NCBI RefSeq assembly: GCF_002575655.3 | Contig: NC_053039.3 | Coordinates: 223,467,622 to 223,531,621, forward strand | Direction of reading: 5' to 3' | Length of the DNA: 64,000 nt | DNA from: Aegilops tauschii subsp. strangulata | Taxonomy: Eukaryota > Streptophyta > Magnoliopsida > Poales > Poaceae | Shown: piece after piece, positions 31,881-43,501 of the stretch | How the letters are laid out: each line of letters begins with the position of its first letter | Position numbering within the stretch: position 1 is the stretch's first letter | Position numbers and translations under genes: made by a program | Notes under the pieces: generated by a model | Databases searched by the model: none | The model's input: only the letters and a program-made list of their open reading frames with translations | What the model was told of the DNA's origin: nothing

Positions 31881-33071
31881 ATAATCCGGAGGTCCAAGTC
31901 CATGACTATCATCAATGGAGAGTTACATCATTGCAGTGTGACAGGGGCGTTTCAACGCTGCGTGTCTCCTGAGGAAGGCCGTGAAATTTTGCGTGAGATC
32001 CATGAAGGATATTGTGGTCACCACGCCGGTTCAATCTCTTTGGTGGCCAAGGCATTTCGTCACGGTTTCTATTGGTTGACAGCTCATGCTGATGCCGAGG
32101 ACTTGGTCAAAAGATGTGATGGCTATCAGAAATTCTCAAGGCGCGCTCATGTACCGGCTCAAGAATTGAGGATGATTCCAATCACCTGGCCGTTTGCAAC
32201 TCGGGGGCTAGATATGGTTGGGCCTTTCAAGAGGTCCAAGGACAAGAAGACCCACCTCTTGGTGGCGGTTGATAAATTCACGAAGTGGGTGGAGGCAGAG
32301 CCAGTTAGTAAGTGTGACGCAGCCACGGCTGTTCAATTCATCAAAAAGGTGATCTTCTGGTTCGGTTTTCCACACAACATTATAACAGACAATGGTACCA
32401 ATCTATCAAAAGGTGCCATGAAGGAGTTCTGTCAACATGAGCACATCCGGCTTGACGTGTCATCATTGGCTCACCCACAGTCTAATGGTCAAGCGGAGAG
32501 GGCCAATCAAGAGATCTTGAGAGGCATCAAACCCCGGCTTATGGTTCCTTTGCAACGGACGCCGGGTTGTTGGGTTGAGGAGTTACCTTATGTGTTATGG
32601 AGCATCAATACCACACCCAACAGATCGATAGGATACACACCGTTCTTCATGGTTTATGGAGCGGAAGCGGTTCTTCCTAGTGACATCCGTCATGACTCAC
32701 CTCGTGTAGCGGCATACGTTGAAGCTGACAACGAGAAGGCACGGCAGGAAGCTCTTGACCTGTTAGATGAGGAGCGTGACATGGCGGCAGCCCGTTCGGC
32801 GATTTATCAGCAAGATCTGCGTCGTTATCATAGCCGCTGGGTTAGAACCAAAACCTTTCAAGAAGGAGATTTGGTGCTTCGGCTCATCCAGGATCAGACG
32901 GATATGCACAAGCTATCCCCCCCTTGGGAAGGACCCTTTGTGGTCAGCAAGAACCTGCACAACGGGTCATACTACCTAATCGATGTTCGAGAGCGCCAAG
33001 ACTCACGTAAATCGAAGGAGGAGACCAACCGGCCGTGGAATATTGCTCATCTTCGACCCTACTATACTTGA
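31881..33071 (+). CDS. Gypsy 2 integrase
   Basis: Same frame as the upstream pol piece, first ATG at 31902, ends at TGA 33071. The HHCC zinc-binding N-terminus is near 32000-32130, but the last ligand is Tyr (RCDGYQKF) where Cys is expected. The catalytic core has its DD35E residues: GLDMVGPF, ITDNGTN and SNGQAERANQ, with 35 residues between the second Asp and Glu. The C-terminal part includes LPYVLWSINTTPNRSIGYTP and PWEGPFVVSKNL, the GPF/Y-type module. It would insert element DNA in the nucleus. Split from the rest of pol by the TAG at 31878. Confidence 0.88.
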   Translation: MIRRSKSMTIINGELHHCSVTGAFQRCVSPEEGREILREIHEGYCGHHAGSISLVAKAFRHGFYWLTAHADAEDLVKRCDGYQKFSRRAHVPAQELRMIPITWPFATRGLDMVGPFKRSKDKKTHLLVAVDKFTKWVEAEPVSKCDAATAVQFIKKVIFWFGFPHNIITDNGTNLSKGAMKEFCQHEHIRLDVSSLAHPQSNGQAERANQEILRGIKPRLMVPLQRTPGCWVEELPYVLWSINTTPNRSIGYTPFFMVYGAEAVLPSDIRHDSPRVAAYVEADNEKARQEALDLLDEERDMAAARSAIYQQDLRRYHSRWVRTKTFQEGDLVLRLIQDQTDMHKLSPPWEGPFVVSKNLHNGSYYLIDVRERQDSRKSKEETNRPWNIAHLRPYYT

Positions 33072-33608
33072 GCTATAGGCTCTGCTTATGTACATATTAT
33101 GACATTGTATATATTATGATCACTATAATAAATCGGAACCTCAGCTAAAGCGGGGTATCTGTTGTTTTTACATCATGTGTGGTTACATGGAGCTTATAAA
33201 GCGGCGTCCGGTTTACCCCTTGATTTAGCTTCTCAAAGCTTTATGTTAGATCACTTGGGGGCTTGGTCGTATCTGAACCATAGCTACACCTCTTGATCGG
33301 CGCAATGCCACAGCATCACTTGGGGGCTTGGTCGTATCCGAACCATAGCTACACCTCTTGATCGGCACAATGCCACAGCATCACTTGGGGCTTGGTCGTA
33401 TCCGAACCACAGTCACACCTCTTGATCGGCTCAAAGCCACATCAATCCGGTGCCAAAGAGAGTGTTGTAAAACAACAGCTCAAACATAGGCACCCACTGA
33501 GCACAGCTCACAACGTTGCTTGGGGATTCTTTGTTGTCAAAATGAACTAAGAATCTACACTTGTAACGGGCTATCAAGCCATGGCTTGGAAGCCTGGTGT
33601 ATACACCT
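33072..33608. other. Gypsy 2 region after integrase with 65-bp tandem repeats
   Basis: Three copies of a 65-bp unit start at 33251, 33316 and 33381 (TCACTTGGGGGCTTGGTCGT, GAACCATAGCTACACCTCTT, GATCGGC(G/A)CAATGCCACAGCA). The words CTTGGGGGCT are purine-rich and resemble the polypurine tract. No coding. Ends at CACCT (33604-33608), the target of the solo LTR. Confidence 0.75.
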
Positions 33609-33903
33609 TGTGACGCCCCCGATTTGACCGTACACTAATCATGCACGCAAATGTGTACGACCAAGATCAGGGACTCACGGGAAGATATCACAACACAACT
33701 CTAAAACATAAATAAGTCATACAAGCATCATAATACAAGCCAGGGGCCTCGAGGGCTGGAATACAAGTGCTCGATCACAGACGAGTCAGCGGAAGCAACA
33801 ATATCTGAGTACAGACATAAGTTAAAGTTTGCCTTAAGAAGGCTAGCACAAACTGGGATACAGATCGAACGAGGCGCAGGCCTCCTGCCTGGGATCCTCC
33901 TAA

Positions 33904-34004
33904 CTACTCCTGGTCGTCGTCAGCGGGCTGCACATAGTAGTAGGCACCTCCAGTGTCGTAGGTGTCGTCGTCAACGGTGGCGTCTGGCTCCTGGACTCCA
34001 GCAT
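33904..34004 (-). other. Terminal acidic exon of the solo LTR gene
   Basis: Starts after GGTTGTCACAACCAG, with a C/T-rich tract before it. When joined in phase 1 to the mini-exon it stays open for 33 more codons (GVQEPDATVDDDTYD, YYYVQPADDDQE) and ends with TAG at 33904-33906. Acidic and tyrosine-rich. No first exon with an ATG was identified. Confidence 0.45.
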
Positions 34005-35252
34005 CTGGTTGTGACAACCAGATAGAAAAGAAAAGGGGGAAAAGAGGGAGAGAAGCAACCGTGAGTACTCATCCAAAGTACTCGCAAGCAAGGAGCTACA
34101 CTACATATGCATGGGTATATGTGTAAAGGGGCATATCAGTGGACTGAACTGCAGAATGCCAGAATAAAAGGGGGATAGCTAGTCCTGTCGAAGACTACGC
34201 TTCTGGCCATCTCCATCTTGCAGCATATAGAAGAGAGTAGATTGAAGTCCTCCAAGTAGCATCGCATAGCATAATCCTACCCGGCGATCCCCTCCTCGTC
34301 GCCCTGTTAGAGAGCGATCACCGGGTTGTATCTGGCACTTGGAAGGGTGTATTTTATTCAGTATCCGGTTCTAGTTGTCATAAGGTCAAGGTACAACTCC
34401 GGGTCGTCCTTTTACCGAGGGACACGGCTATTCGAATAGATAAACTTCCCTGCAGGGGTGCACCACATAACCCAACACGCTCGATCCCATTTGGCCGGAC
34501 ACACTTTTCTGGGTCATGCCCGGCCTCGTAAGATCAACGCGTCGCAGCCCCACCTAAGCACAACAGAGAGGTCAGCACGCCGGTCTAACCCTATGCGCGC
34601 AGGGGTCTGGGCCCATCGCCCTATGCACACCTGCACGTTGCGTACGCGGCCGGAAGCAGACCTAGCCTAGTGGCGTTCCAGTCCAATCCGGCGCGCGCCA
34701 CTCAGTCGCTGACGTCAAGAAGGCTTCGGCTGATACCACGACGCCGGGATACCCATAACTACTCCCGCGTAGATGGTTAGTGCGTATAGACCAAATGGCC
34801 AGACTCAGATCAAATACCAAGATCTCGTTAAGCGTGTTAAGTATCCGCGAACGCCGACCAGGGCCAGGCCCACCTCTCACCTAGGCGGTCTCAACCTGCC
34901 CTGTCGCTCCGCCACAAAGATCCACTTGCGGGTACTCCTACGAGCCGACCCGACTTTAGTCATCACATGTGTCATGTATGTAGTATATAAGTATATACCC
35001 ATGATCACCGCCCAGGTGATCACGGCCCGATAGTATAGCACAGCAGACGGACAAGAATGTAGGGCCACTGATGGAAATCTAGCATCCTATACTAAGCATG
35101 TAGGATTGCAGGTAAAGGTATCAACAGTAGTAGCAAGGATGGGCTATGCATCAGGATAGGATATCGAAAAGCAGTAACATGCTACACTACTCTAATGCAA
35201 GCAGTATAGAGAAGAATAGGCGATATCTGATGATCAAGGGGGGGGGGCTTGC

Positions 35253-35327
35253 CTGGTTGCTCTGGCAAGTAGGAGGGGTCGTCGACTCCGTAGGCGAACT
35301 GGGCAGCAGCAGTGTCGGTCTCGTAGT
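35253..35327 (-). other. Acidic mini-exon inside the solo LTR (75 bp)
   Basis: Preceded on the minus strand by a pyrimidine tract and TCTCCGGTAG, followed by CCAGGCAAGC, the consensus of a GC-type donor (AG|GCAAG). It begins with two bases of a codon and ends with one (phase 1-1). It encodes DYETDTAAAQFAYGVDD and SYLPEQP. A matching mini-exon sits at 63680-63763 in a different LTR. Confidence 0.5.
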
Positions 35328-37335
35328 CTACCGGAGAGAAGAGGGGGAAGAAACAGTAAATACAATGCAAACATAAGCATGACGATGCGTGACATGACAA
35401 TAAACGGTGCTAGGTGTGTCCTAATGCGACAGTAGGTGGTACCGGCGAAGGGGGGAACATCCGGGAGGTATTCCCGATGTTTCGCGTTTTCGGACAGACG
35501 GACCGGAGGGGGAAAGTTGCTAGTTCGATAGGTTAGGGAGGTCTGGTGGACGAACGGACTGCGTATTCGGATTCGTCTCGTCGTTCTGAGCAACTTTCAT
35601 ATAGAAAACATTTTCATCCGAGTTACGGTTTAAAAGATATGAATTTTCAAAGATTATTTGAATTTCTGGAATTATTTGAATTTAGCAAAAAAGAATTATG
35701 ACGTCAGCATGAGGTAAATATGACGTCAGCAGGTCAACAGGTCGGCTAACCAGGTCAAACTGACCAGTGGGCCCTACCTGTCATAGACAGTGGGCTAACA
35801 GGAGATTAAACTAACTAATTTTAGTTAATTAACTACTGGACCCCACCTGTCAGTGCCTAATTAGATTAATTAATTAGTTTTAGTTATAAAAAACATTTTT
35901 CTTTTTAATTAAGCGGCGGGGCCCGCATGTCAGTGGCTGGGCCTGCCCAGTCAGCACGTTGACTGGGTTGACCCAGTCAACGGGGCCTGCGGGGCCCACT
36001 GGCAGTGGCACTGGGGTGGCCCCAGGCCAGCCACGTCGGCGGCCGGCGCCGGAGCGACTCCGGCGACCAAAACAGCGGCGGCCCCTCGCCGGAGTTGGCC
36101 GGAATCGCGCTACGGGGCTCGGGAGGAGCGGGGCTAGGCTCATTCGAAGGAGCTCGCAGCGCCGCATCCAGTGGTGGCCGTAGCTTCGCCGGACCTGGCC
36201 GGAATCGGCGCCGGCGAGCGGCGCGCACGGGTGCCCGACGGAGACGGAGCTACGGTGTGCTATCGAGCAAGCGGAGGGGCTGGGGAGCATCTACGCGCGA
36301 TGGGGAGTGCAACGGGCTTGAGCCCGTGACCAAAAGGTCACCGGAGCCTTGCCGGCAGCGAGCTCCGCGGCGCTGCGTTTGGGCGCGCGGGGGGGGGGGG
36401 GAAGAAGCTAGGGGGCGCGGGAGAGCGAAAGGACAGGGGAGGAGGGGGAGAGGCTCACATTGAGCCTGCAGGTGTGCGAGAGTGAGCTCGGGGGAGGCTC
36501 GAGGCGGCGAAACGGGGCGGCGATCAACGGCGGCCGTGCGGGGAAGACGAGCTCGGGGAGGTCGTTGCAGTGGCTCCAAGCTTCAACGGAGAGGCGGAGG
36601 TGATGTAGTCGAGGGCGGCGACGGCGTACGACACGGCGAAGTGGCGATTGGGGCACGGTGGCCGCGGGAACGACGGAGAACGGCAGCGACCGCGTCGGGC
36701 GTGGGGAAGGAAGGAGCGGCGTGGATCTGGGGGGGGGGGAGAGAGAGGCGCAGAGGCCGAGAGGTGAGCGGGGGCGAGTGGGAGAGGGGCCCGAGGAGGC
36801 GGGGGGCGCTGGCGTCCTTATCCTCCCCCGTCGCCGGCGAGGGGGTGCGGCGGGGACCGGCCCCTGTTCCGACCCCGGTCGGGGGAACAGGGAAGGGGAG
36901 GGCGAGTGGGAGAGGTGGGCCGGGGTGGAGCTGGGCCTTTCGGCCGGGGGGGGGGGATGGTGCTGGCCGGCTGGGCCTGGGGTTGGCCCAGTTGGGCCAG
37001 GTCCAGTGGGGGGGCTTTTATTTTTATTTTTTTGTTTTCTGTTTTGTTTTGCATTTTCTTTTATTTATTTTCTTTCACCTTTTAATCCATTTTAAAATAC
37101 TTAGGCATTTTCTAAAAAGGAGTTTTCTCCACAATAATTACCAGTGTATTATTTGGCACCCACCGAACATTTTTGTTTAAATTTTTGAAAACTTTTATTT
37201 TCCACTTTAATTTTAATTGAAGTTTGAATTAGGAGTTTGAAAAGAAATGTGATTCCAATGTGATCAAGCCCTGTTTAGCAACATGATTAGCTTAATCACA
37301 GAGAGTTACTGTAGCATGATTCTCGGGGTGTTACA

Positions 37336-37980
37336 CACCTAAAACCCCGGGTTAACCTGCCTATTTAAGTAAGTCGCTCCGCCCAGGTAAACCTGGTATG
37401 ACCCTTCGAACTTTGACAAGTTACTCCAAAAAAGGACCCTGGCACGATCAACTTATAATCCGGAGACTATCAGCCCGGTCTGGTTTTGACTCAAGGTCAC
37501 TAGTATGGAATAAACCGGTGTTTATCACAACCCGGAACAGTTTTATTGTAAACCAGCATCATATAACAGGAGTTACTTCTACTCCGGATTAGGGTTATTA
37601 CCCTCATTACAAAGTTGGTCAGCCAACACTATGCCTAAAGCTCACAGGTATCATATATTTCCATATTTAGTTATCTTTTACAACCTTGGTTATAAACCTT
37701 GGTCATATATATATTTGGGTATCATGACCTGCCCGGTGGTAAACCGCCAGGGCGCTTTAAGCTTCTTATCGGCAGGAACAACTTGAATAAATAGCTATGG
37801 ATAATGAACATCATATATTAAGCATGGCGGATTAACACGCATCAGTTGTAGATAAATATGCACGAAGGCATAACAAACCAAGTGTTTTAACTAGCCTATT
37901 ACAAGGCGTTTCAGTGCCCAAAGGGATAATTGTTTCTCAATAAACAATGCAGCACGTGGAAGACTAAACCGGCTCCCGGA
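37336..37980. other. Gypsy 2 spacer between solo LTR and antisense gene
   Basis: Unique Gypsy 2 sequence rich in CCGG(T/A)TTA and AAACCGG words typical of this element; includes the 3' flank of the antisense gene. No gene or repeat array seen. Confidence 0.5.
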
Positions 37981-40900
37981 TTATGATTGCTTATCAGCTT
38001 GACCTGACGGCTGCGGATCATCTTGCACCGGTTCATCTTCTTCATCTCTACCCAGTGGCTGGAAGTCAACAGTTGTCCAGTCGATTCCAGTTAACGCTTG
38101 GAACACAGCTTCGTCGCTTATAAGGGTGGACGGTTCAATATCAAGGGCATAAGTGTGCTTACGGATTGGAGGGATCAAATTTTGCGCTTCCAGAATTGGT
38201 GCAGCAACCCGTCTGTTCTTGTCATCATAACTTGCCTGATAATATGAGAGATCAGCTTCTTCAGCCAATTGACAAGCCAGTGGACGTAATTCCTGGTTTA
38301 TGGCGCGGAGATCCTCCTGGCCAAATTCTGATCCGTCTTCTTTTAAGCTGGGGAAGCCTTTAGCCACGTCCACCGGATCAAGATCAGGCACCCACGCCTT
38401 TGCCCGGGTTAGAGCGGTGAGAGCTCCGGCCCTTGCCACAGCTCTCTTTAGTTCTTCAACCCGGACAGGCAGCATGGATTTCCTTTCTAAGCTGTCCTTG
38501 ATCAATGTTGGAGGAGGTTTATTGTGTGAAGCGGTGCAGATGATCCGCTGCGCGCCGGTATACAGCTGCTCTATCAGAGTATAGGCCGCTTTCAATTTCT
38601 TCTGTACGTCAGAGCCCAGATGGCTAATGCGAGTTCCTGCACCATTGTACACATCAGTAAGCCGACAACACATGGGAAAGATATGTTGAAAGTATTACGG
38701 AAAAGATGTTTACTGAACACAGCAGCAGTCATGGCATGAATCTGCCGCTTTACGCCGGTCAGTTCATCAACCACCGGTTTAAGAGCGGCTTCTGCGTTTT
38801 CAGCCCTTTTTATCAAAGCGGATTTTTCAGTCTCCCAATCCGCCCGCTCCTTGGTGAAGCTCTCCTTTAGCTTTTCCATAGTGGCTAAGGCGCTCCTCGG
38901 CTCATCTTTTGCCTTGGAAGTTTCGACCTATTGGGACTTGAGGTTCTCTTGCAGATCAGCAGTTTGGCTTTCCTTCTTGCTTAGTTCAGCCTATAAAGAG
39001 ACAGATATATAATGAGTTGACAGTACATATTTGAAGTACCAAGCACATAACAAGTTATGCCCTTAGTACTTGGGGGCTAATGCATATTTGCTCTTTATCA
39101 TAAGTTTTTACAAGTCCCAAGCACAATACAAGTATTAAGCTTGGCACTTGGGGGCTAATGTGTATTTGCTCATAAAATGCTGCTATGGGAATTCTTCTAC
39201 AAAGTCCCGATTCATCTTCATAACGTTAAACCGGCCCTTGGGGGCTACATCAGTGAAGTTAAGGTGCATTGTTGCAAACATGAAATTGTTACTAAGTCCC
39301 GGTTTACATTGGTATCTTAAACCTTCACTTGGGGGCTACTGGAGTTGATAAGCTACAATTAAATATAAGAGAGAAACACTTATGAAGTTACCTCATATCG
39401 CTCCTTCATCATATTTACCAAACCGGCTTCATAGTCACGGCTGGTGTACAGACGGTTCAGGAAGCCAGAGTGAAGGTCTTGAGCATTCAGATGGGCATAA
39501 TTTGACAAATCGGCGTTCCATTTGCCTTTGCCAATTGCAGAGAGCTCATCTTTCGCAGTATGCTTTGACAAAGCGACAGGATTGCCCGGAGAGGCATGGT
39601 CAGTGCTAGTAATCATAATGTCATCATCTCTATCATCAGCAGCCGTTACTGGGGTTGGCGGTTTGTCAGTATTCTTCACTGGGCTTGCCGGTTTATTGTC
39701 AGTTCGGACAGGGCTGGTTGGCTGGTCAGCATGGCTTGCGGTGTCAACTTCTGCCTGCTCAGCAACGAAGTCATGATCTTGAGGCGGAGGGTCATTCAGT
39801 ATGGCATCAATGTTGGTCTCTTCAGGATCTGCAGTTTTCTCCGGTTCAACAGCCACGTCTTCATCAGCCGGTTTATTCAACCGAGCCTTCTTGCTGGGTC
39901 TGGGCTTGGCGCTGAGAAAAATAAACATGAGGATCAGTACAGTATATCAAAATAGCAACATCAAGGATAACAACAAGTGTATAGCTCACCCAAGAACCAT
40001 TTTGAGGGGTGGAAGTTTTGTGCCCGACGACTCGCCAGAAGATGAGTGAGAAGTACCCTGATAATTTGAATCGGACGGGTTAAGAGGCTGGCGGAAACAA
40101 CCTGCTTTGGGGCATGAAGTATTAATGGGATAAGAGACCTCTGATTGGCGTTTCCGAACCGGACTATTCGGTAAACCGGCGGAGGTAACTACGTGGCCGC
40201 TGTGCCGGGTTGTGCGGCGAGCCTCGTGCTGCTGTGTCTTCAAAACAAAGTTTGGGTCCAAGTAAGCAAGGGGGTGAGAAAATTTTACTTTCTGGTTTGC
40301 TCGACAGATTTTTGGTGTCGGCAGAGGATCTGAATCGGAGGAAAGAATGATTACCTTTACATCATCAGCATGACTGCCTTCAGTGTCGTCCTAATAATAA
40401 TCATTGTCAATGAGGTGCACGAAAAATGAACCAAGAGAGTCAAGTTCTACCTCTGGTTCCGGATTACCCACATCGTCATCAGCTGGTAGATCGGAGGATG
40501 CAGTGGTCCTTTTCTTGGCAGGTTTTTTAACAACCTTTGTCTTTGGACGAACTGGCTTGACCGGTTTGTCTTGCGGCTTCGCCGGTTTGTCTTGTGATGG
40601 TTTCTTGTTCCAGAACAGATCATCACCCTGTCAGAAAATAATCACACTTGCACAGAATATTTGGACAGAAGCAACTTCAGATAAAAAGATTATATGATTC
40701 TTACAGCTGGTGGTTTGTTGAAGGTGCAGAAAGGGAGTAGTCCGGTTTGGGCACAGACAGCCTTCGGTTCGTTCAGTATCATTTTTACAGCCTCAGTGAC
40801 TTCTGCATCTGTAAGCTGAATGTCAATGTGCCGCTGAGCGTCCTTCAAACTCCCCGTATATTCACACATCAAACCGGAGCGCCGGCTTAAGGGCATAATA

Positions 40901-41613
40901 CTCCAGTTTATCCAACAACGAGCAAGATCAACTCCTGTCAAACCGTTTGCCATGAAGGCTCTAAGCTTTGATAATTGAGGAGCATAGTTGTCCCTTTCTC
41001 TTGCAGTCAACCTCTGAGGAAAAGGATGTGTGTTGCTCAGGCGTTCAGGGCGGTAACCCGGCAGGGGGTTTTCATCAGGTGGAGATGTATCCATGCAATA
41101 AAACCAAGTCTGGTTCCACTCTTTGGGGTGACTGTGGAGTTTGGGATGAGGAAAGGTGACTTCTTTCCTTTTCTGAACCACCATTCCACCCAGTTCCGTA
41201 TTGGGTACATCCGAGAACTCTGTGCGATGGTTTAAGTGAAAGAAATCCCTAAACAGTTCGACTGTAGGTTCCTCTTGTAGATAAACCTCACAGAAGACTT
41301 GGAAGTGGCAGATGTTGGTCACAGAATTGGGACCGATGTCTTGAGGGCGCAGCTGAAAATTGGCCAGTACATCCTGGAAATTTTTTGAACCGGGAGGGCT
41401 AAAACCTCGTCCGAGATGATCAGCAAACACGACTACCTCTCCGTCCTTGGGTGTAGGAGGACTTTCCGGGCCAGGGACCCTCTAGTGGATGACATCTTTC
41501 TTGGCTAAAGCGCCTGTTTTAACAAGATTGTTTAATTGTTCTTCGGTTACTGGAGAAGGAGCCCAGTTACATTCATAGACTTGCTTGGCCATGGCAATGG
41601 AAATCTGAAACAT
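37981..41613 (-). pseudogene. Gypsy 2 antisense gene, seven coding exons (Transposase_28-like plus coiled coil)
   Basis: Minus-strand exons with fitting splice sites: 41613-40705 (donor GTAAGAATC), 40627-40451, 40390-40355, 40237-39990 (donor GTGAGC), 39911-39392 (acceptor TTTTTCTCAG), 38990-38714 and 38636-37981. The first exon has the domain of the 'putative gypsy type transposon' family (FADHLGRGFSPP, FHLNHRTEF, PLPGYRPERLSN, ARCWINWSIMPLSRR). The middle exons are Lys/Pro- and Asp/Glu-rich. The last two have a coiled coil (KERADWETEKSALIKRAENA) and a helical end. An in-frame TAG after codon HPLVIH-like sequence (41485-41483) and a TAG at 38930-38928 interrupt it. Its TATA box is at 42310-42318. 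Function unknown; a conserved extra gene of Tat-type elements. Confidence 0.75.
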
Positions 41614-42309
41614 GATTATTGCCGGTTTAAGATTGACAGTGGACAACTATACAGCGGTATAAGGATACAAGCATATTGATAAACTGGAATTGGTTATTGG
41701 TAAACCGGAGTCTGACAATGGAAACAGTACAATGATGAATGCATTGGTGGTTCAACAGGGGACTAATGGTATCTACAGGGTCATCATTTTGTATATGAAG
41801 TTAAACCGCCCAATCTGGTACTCCTTGTGTATAAGTGAAGGAAGAAACAAGTTTCACATCTTGCCATGGTAATTTCAGATCTACCGCGCATTGGAAAAAC
41901 AAAATATATTCTGGCCTAATTTCCAGCGTGTTAAAGGTTCACCAAGTTGAGATGAGTTTTATACAAGGCAGATGTTCTAACAAGGAAGCAGGAGTCTAAA
42001 CTACAAAAGGCGTTGAAAGTTGTCAGATCTAACCTGCCATTGGTGCTACCGGAGGAAGAACAGCTTCAAGATATGAAGAACACCGAACCCTAATGGCGGA
42101 TCTAGGGCGAGAAGAAGAGGGGCTTACTGGTGCAGGAGGAAGCAGCGGAGGATCACCGCTTTTCTCTGAACCGATCAGGTTGATGCAGCGGCCTTTGTCG
42201 AAGCAGAGACGAAGGACGACGGCGACGGCGGAGCTCGAGGGTCGGTCGGCGCAAGGAGGACGACGATGCGAAGAGGCACGAGGGGGAAAATGGAAAGAAC
42301 CACTGGCCC

Positions 42310-42318
42310 TATTTATAA
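42310..42318 (-). promoter_or_regulatory. TATA box of the Gypsy 2 antisense gene
   Basis: The reverse strand reads ACCCTTATAAATAGGGCC, conserved with copy A (1606-1618). Downstream (minus) lies a C/T- and GC-rich leader and a possible first donor at CACCAGTAAGCC near 42132, so the ATG at 41613 would be in the second exon. Confidence 0.55.
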
Positions 42319-42580
42319 GGGTAGAAAGATGAGCGTCAGGCGCGAAAATCGAGGAGCCTAAATTTTGGATATGAGGCGGAGCTGTCGCCTCGATTGTCGG
42401 AGGCTCATTAATGAAGGTGGATTATACACAGTTTTAATAGCAGGTGACATCACGGCGGTTTACCATGATCCTAGAAGATGATGTCACGACGGTTTACAAG
42501 ATATGTGAAGATGTTGAAGAAGCAAATTTCTTAAGTATTGAGGATTGACATGAACCAGTTCAAATCAATCTGGGGCCTAA

Positions 42581-43107
42581 TGTTGGGGATATTACCACTG
42601 GGCGTAAACCGGCCAGGAGAGGCCGGGTTAACCCCATAAGTAGTTCATCTGTATCTGAAGTCCATGAAGACAGACGGTGATGCTTTATGAAAGCCCAGGG
42701 CCCAAAGCCGGTTTAAGGCCTGTAGACATAAACCGGCATTAATATGTAAACTTGTGTTGTAAGATAGAAGTAGCAGAGACCGAGCCGGACACGATTATGA
42801 GCCGGCCTCGGGATTCTGTAAACCGACGGGCGTCAACCCATGTATATAAGGGGACGACCCGACGGCGGTTCAAGAAAAACAGACAACAACTCGAGACTCA
42901 GGCAAAGCGTATTCGCTCCCTGATCATCGAAACCCCATCAATTCCATCACAACTAGACGTAGGCTTTTACCTTCATCGTAAGGGGCCGAACTAGTATAAA
43001 ACTCTCTTGCGTCCCTTGTCCGCTTTAACCCCTTTAAGCTAACCCGTAGCGATGGCTCCACGACTAAGTCCTGTCTCTAGGACATCTGCCGTGACAAAAC
43101 CATGACA
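42581..43107 (+). repeat. Gypsy 2 3' LTR, 527 bp
   Basis: TGTTGGGGATATTACC to CCATGACA, followed by the CTCAG duplication. The preceding TCTGGGGCCTAA is the probable polypurine tract, same as in copy A. Confidence 0.95.
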
Positions 43108-43112
43108 CTCAG

Positions 43113-43354
43113 TTCAATTTCTTCAGTCTGTTTGTCTTCATCATGTGTTATCTTGTGTTTACGCTTTTGGTACTCTGTGCTTGTCTTCATTTCATCATGA
43201 TGACCATGCTTGGGTTCTTTTATGTTTACTTTTGAGTACTTATTCCGCTGCTAATAGTTCTTCGCTAAGGAATTTTTTCACCGACAAATTCCTCGGTGAA
43301 GAATTCTTAAAAATCGCCTATTCACCCCCCTCTAGTCGATATAACGCACTTTCA
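43113..43354 (+). repeat. Copia 5' LTR, right 242 bp
   Basis: Resumes directly after the CTCAG copy (43108-43112) and ends ATAACGCACTTTCA. With 24739-26005 it makes a 1509-bp LTR, one base shorter than the 3' LTR. Confidence 0.92.
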
Positions 43355-43356
43355 AG

Positions 43357-43368
43357 TGGTATCAGAGC
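43357..43368 (+). other. Copia primer binding site
   Basis: TGGTATCAGAGC, complementary to the 3' end of the initiator tRNA-Met, the usual Copia primer. Confidence 0.9.
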
Positions 43369-43501
43369 AAGGTACTCCCTTGTTCTGTGTGATTTTGGTT
43401 TAACCGCTTGGAGTTTTAGTTATGTGGACCGCAGGTATGATCAAGGTCTCTGCTGGGTGCCCTACCTTTGATGGGCGGACTACCCCTACTGGAAGAATAA
43501 G

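Larger units (their letters stand above)
33609..37335 (-). mobile_element. 3.7-kb solo LTR (TGTAACACCCC type), reverse orientation
   Basis: On the reverse strand it begins TGTAACACCCCGAGAATC and ends GGGGGCGTCACA. CACCT is duplicated at both ends (33604-33608 and 37336-37340). No primer site, second LTR or pol domains were seen, so it is a solo LTR of an unassigned family. Reverse-strand order: AT-rich U3, a very GC-rich zone (about 36950-36000), AT-rich intron-like sequence, a 75-bp mini-exon (35327-35253), intron-like sequence, and a terminal exon (34004-33904). Long frames at 36000-37180 follow from base composition. G-runs are at 35239-35247 and 36389-36401. Confidence 0.85.
26006..43107 (+). 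mobile_element. Gypsy 2: near-complete Tat-lineage Gypsy retrotransposon with antisense gene
   Basis: Two 527-bp LTRs differ at 11 sites by eye, nine of them transitions. A perfect CTCAG target duplication (26001-26005, 43108-43112) lies inside the Copia 5' LTR. The order is LTR, primer site, gag, protease, reverse transcriptase, RNase H, archaeal-type RNase H, integrase, 65-bp repeats, antisense gene, LTR. The second, archaeal-type RNase H after the ordinary one is the mark of the Tat lineage. A 3.7-kb solo LTR is inserted at 33609-37335; without it the element is about 13.4 kb. Confidence 0.95.

Noticed and set aside
36005..37180. Long overlapping Gly/Arg/Pro-rich frames on both strands
   Set aside because: The region is extremely GC-rich LTR leader sequence with G-runs; open frames in several phases at once and no motif.
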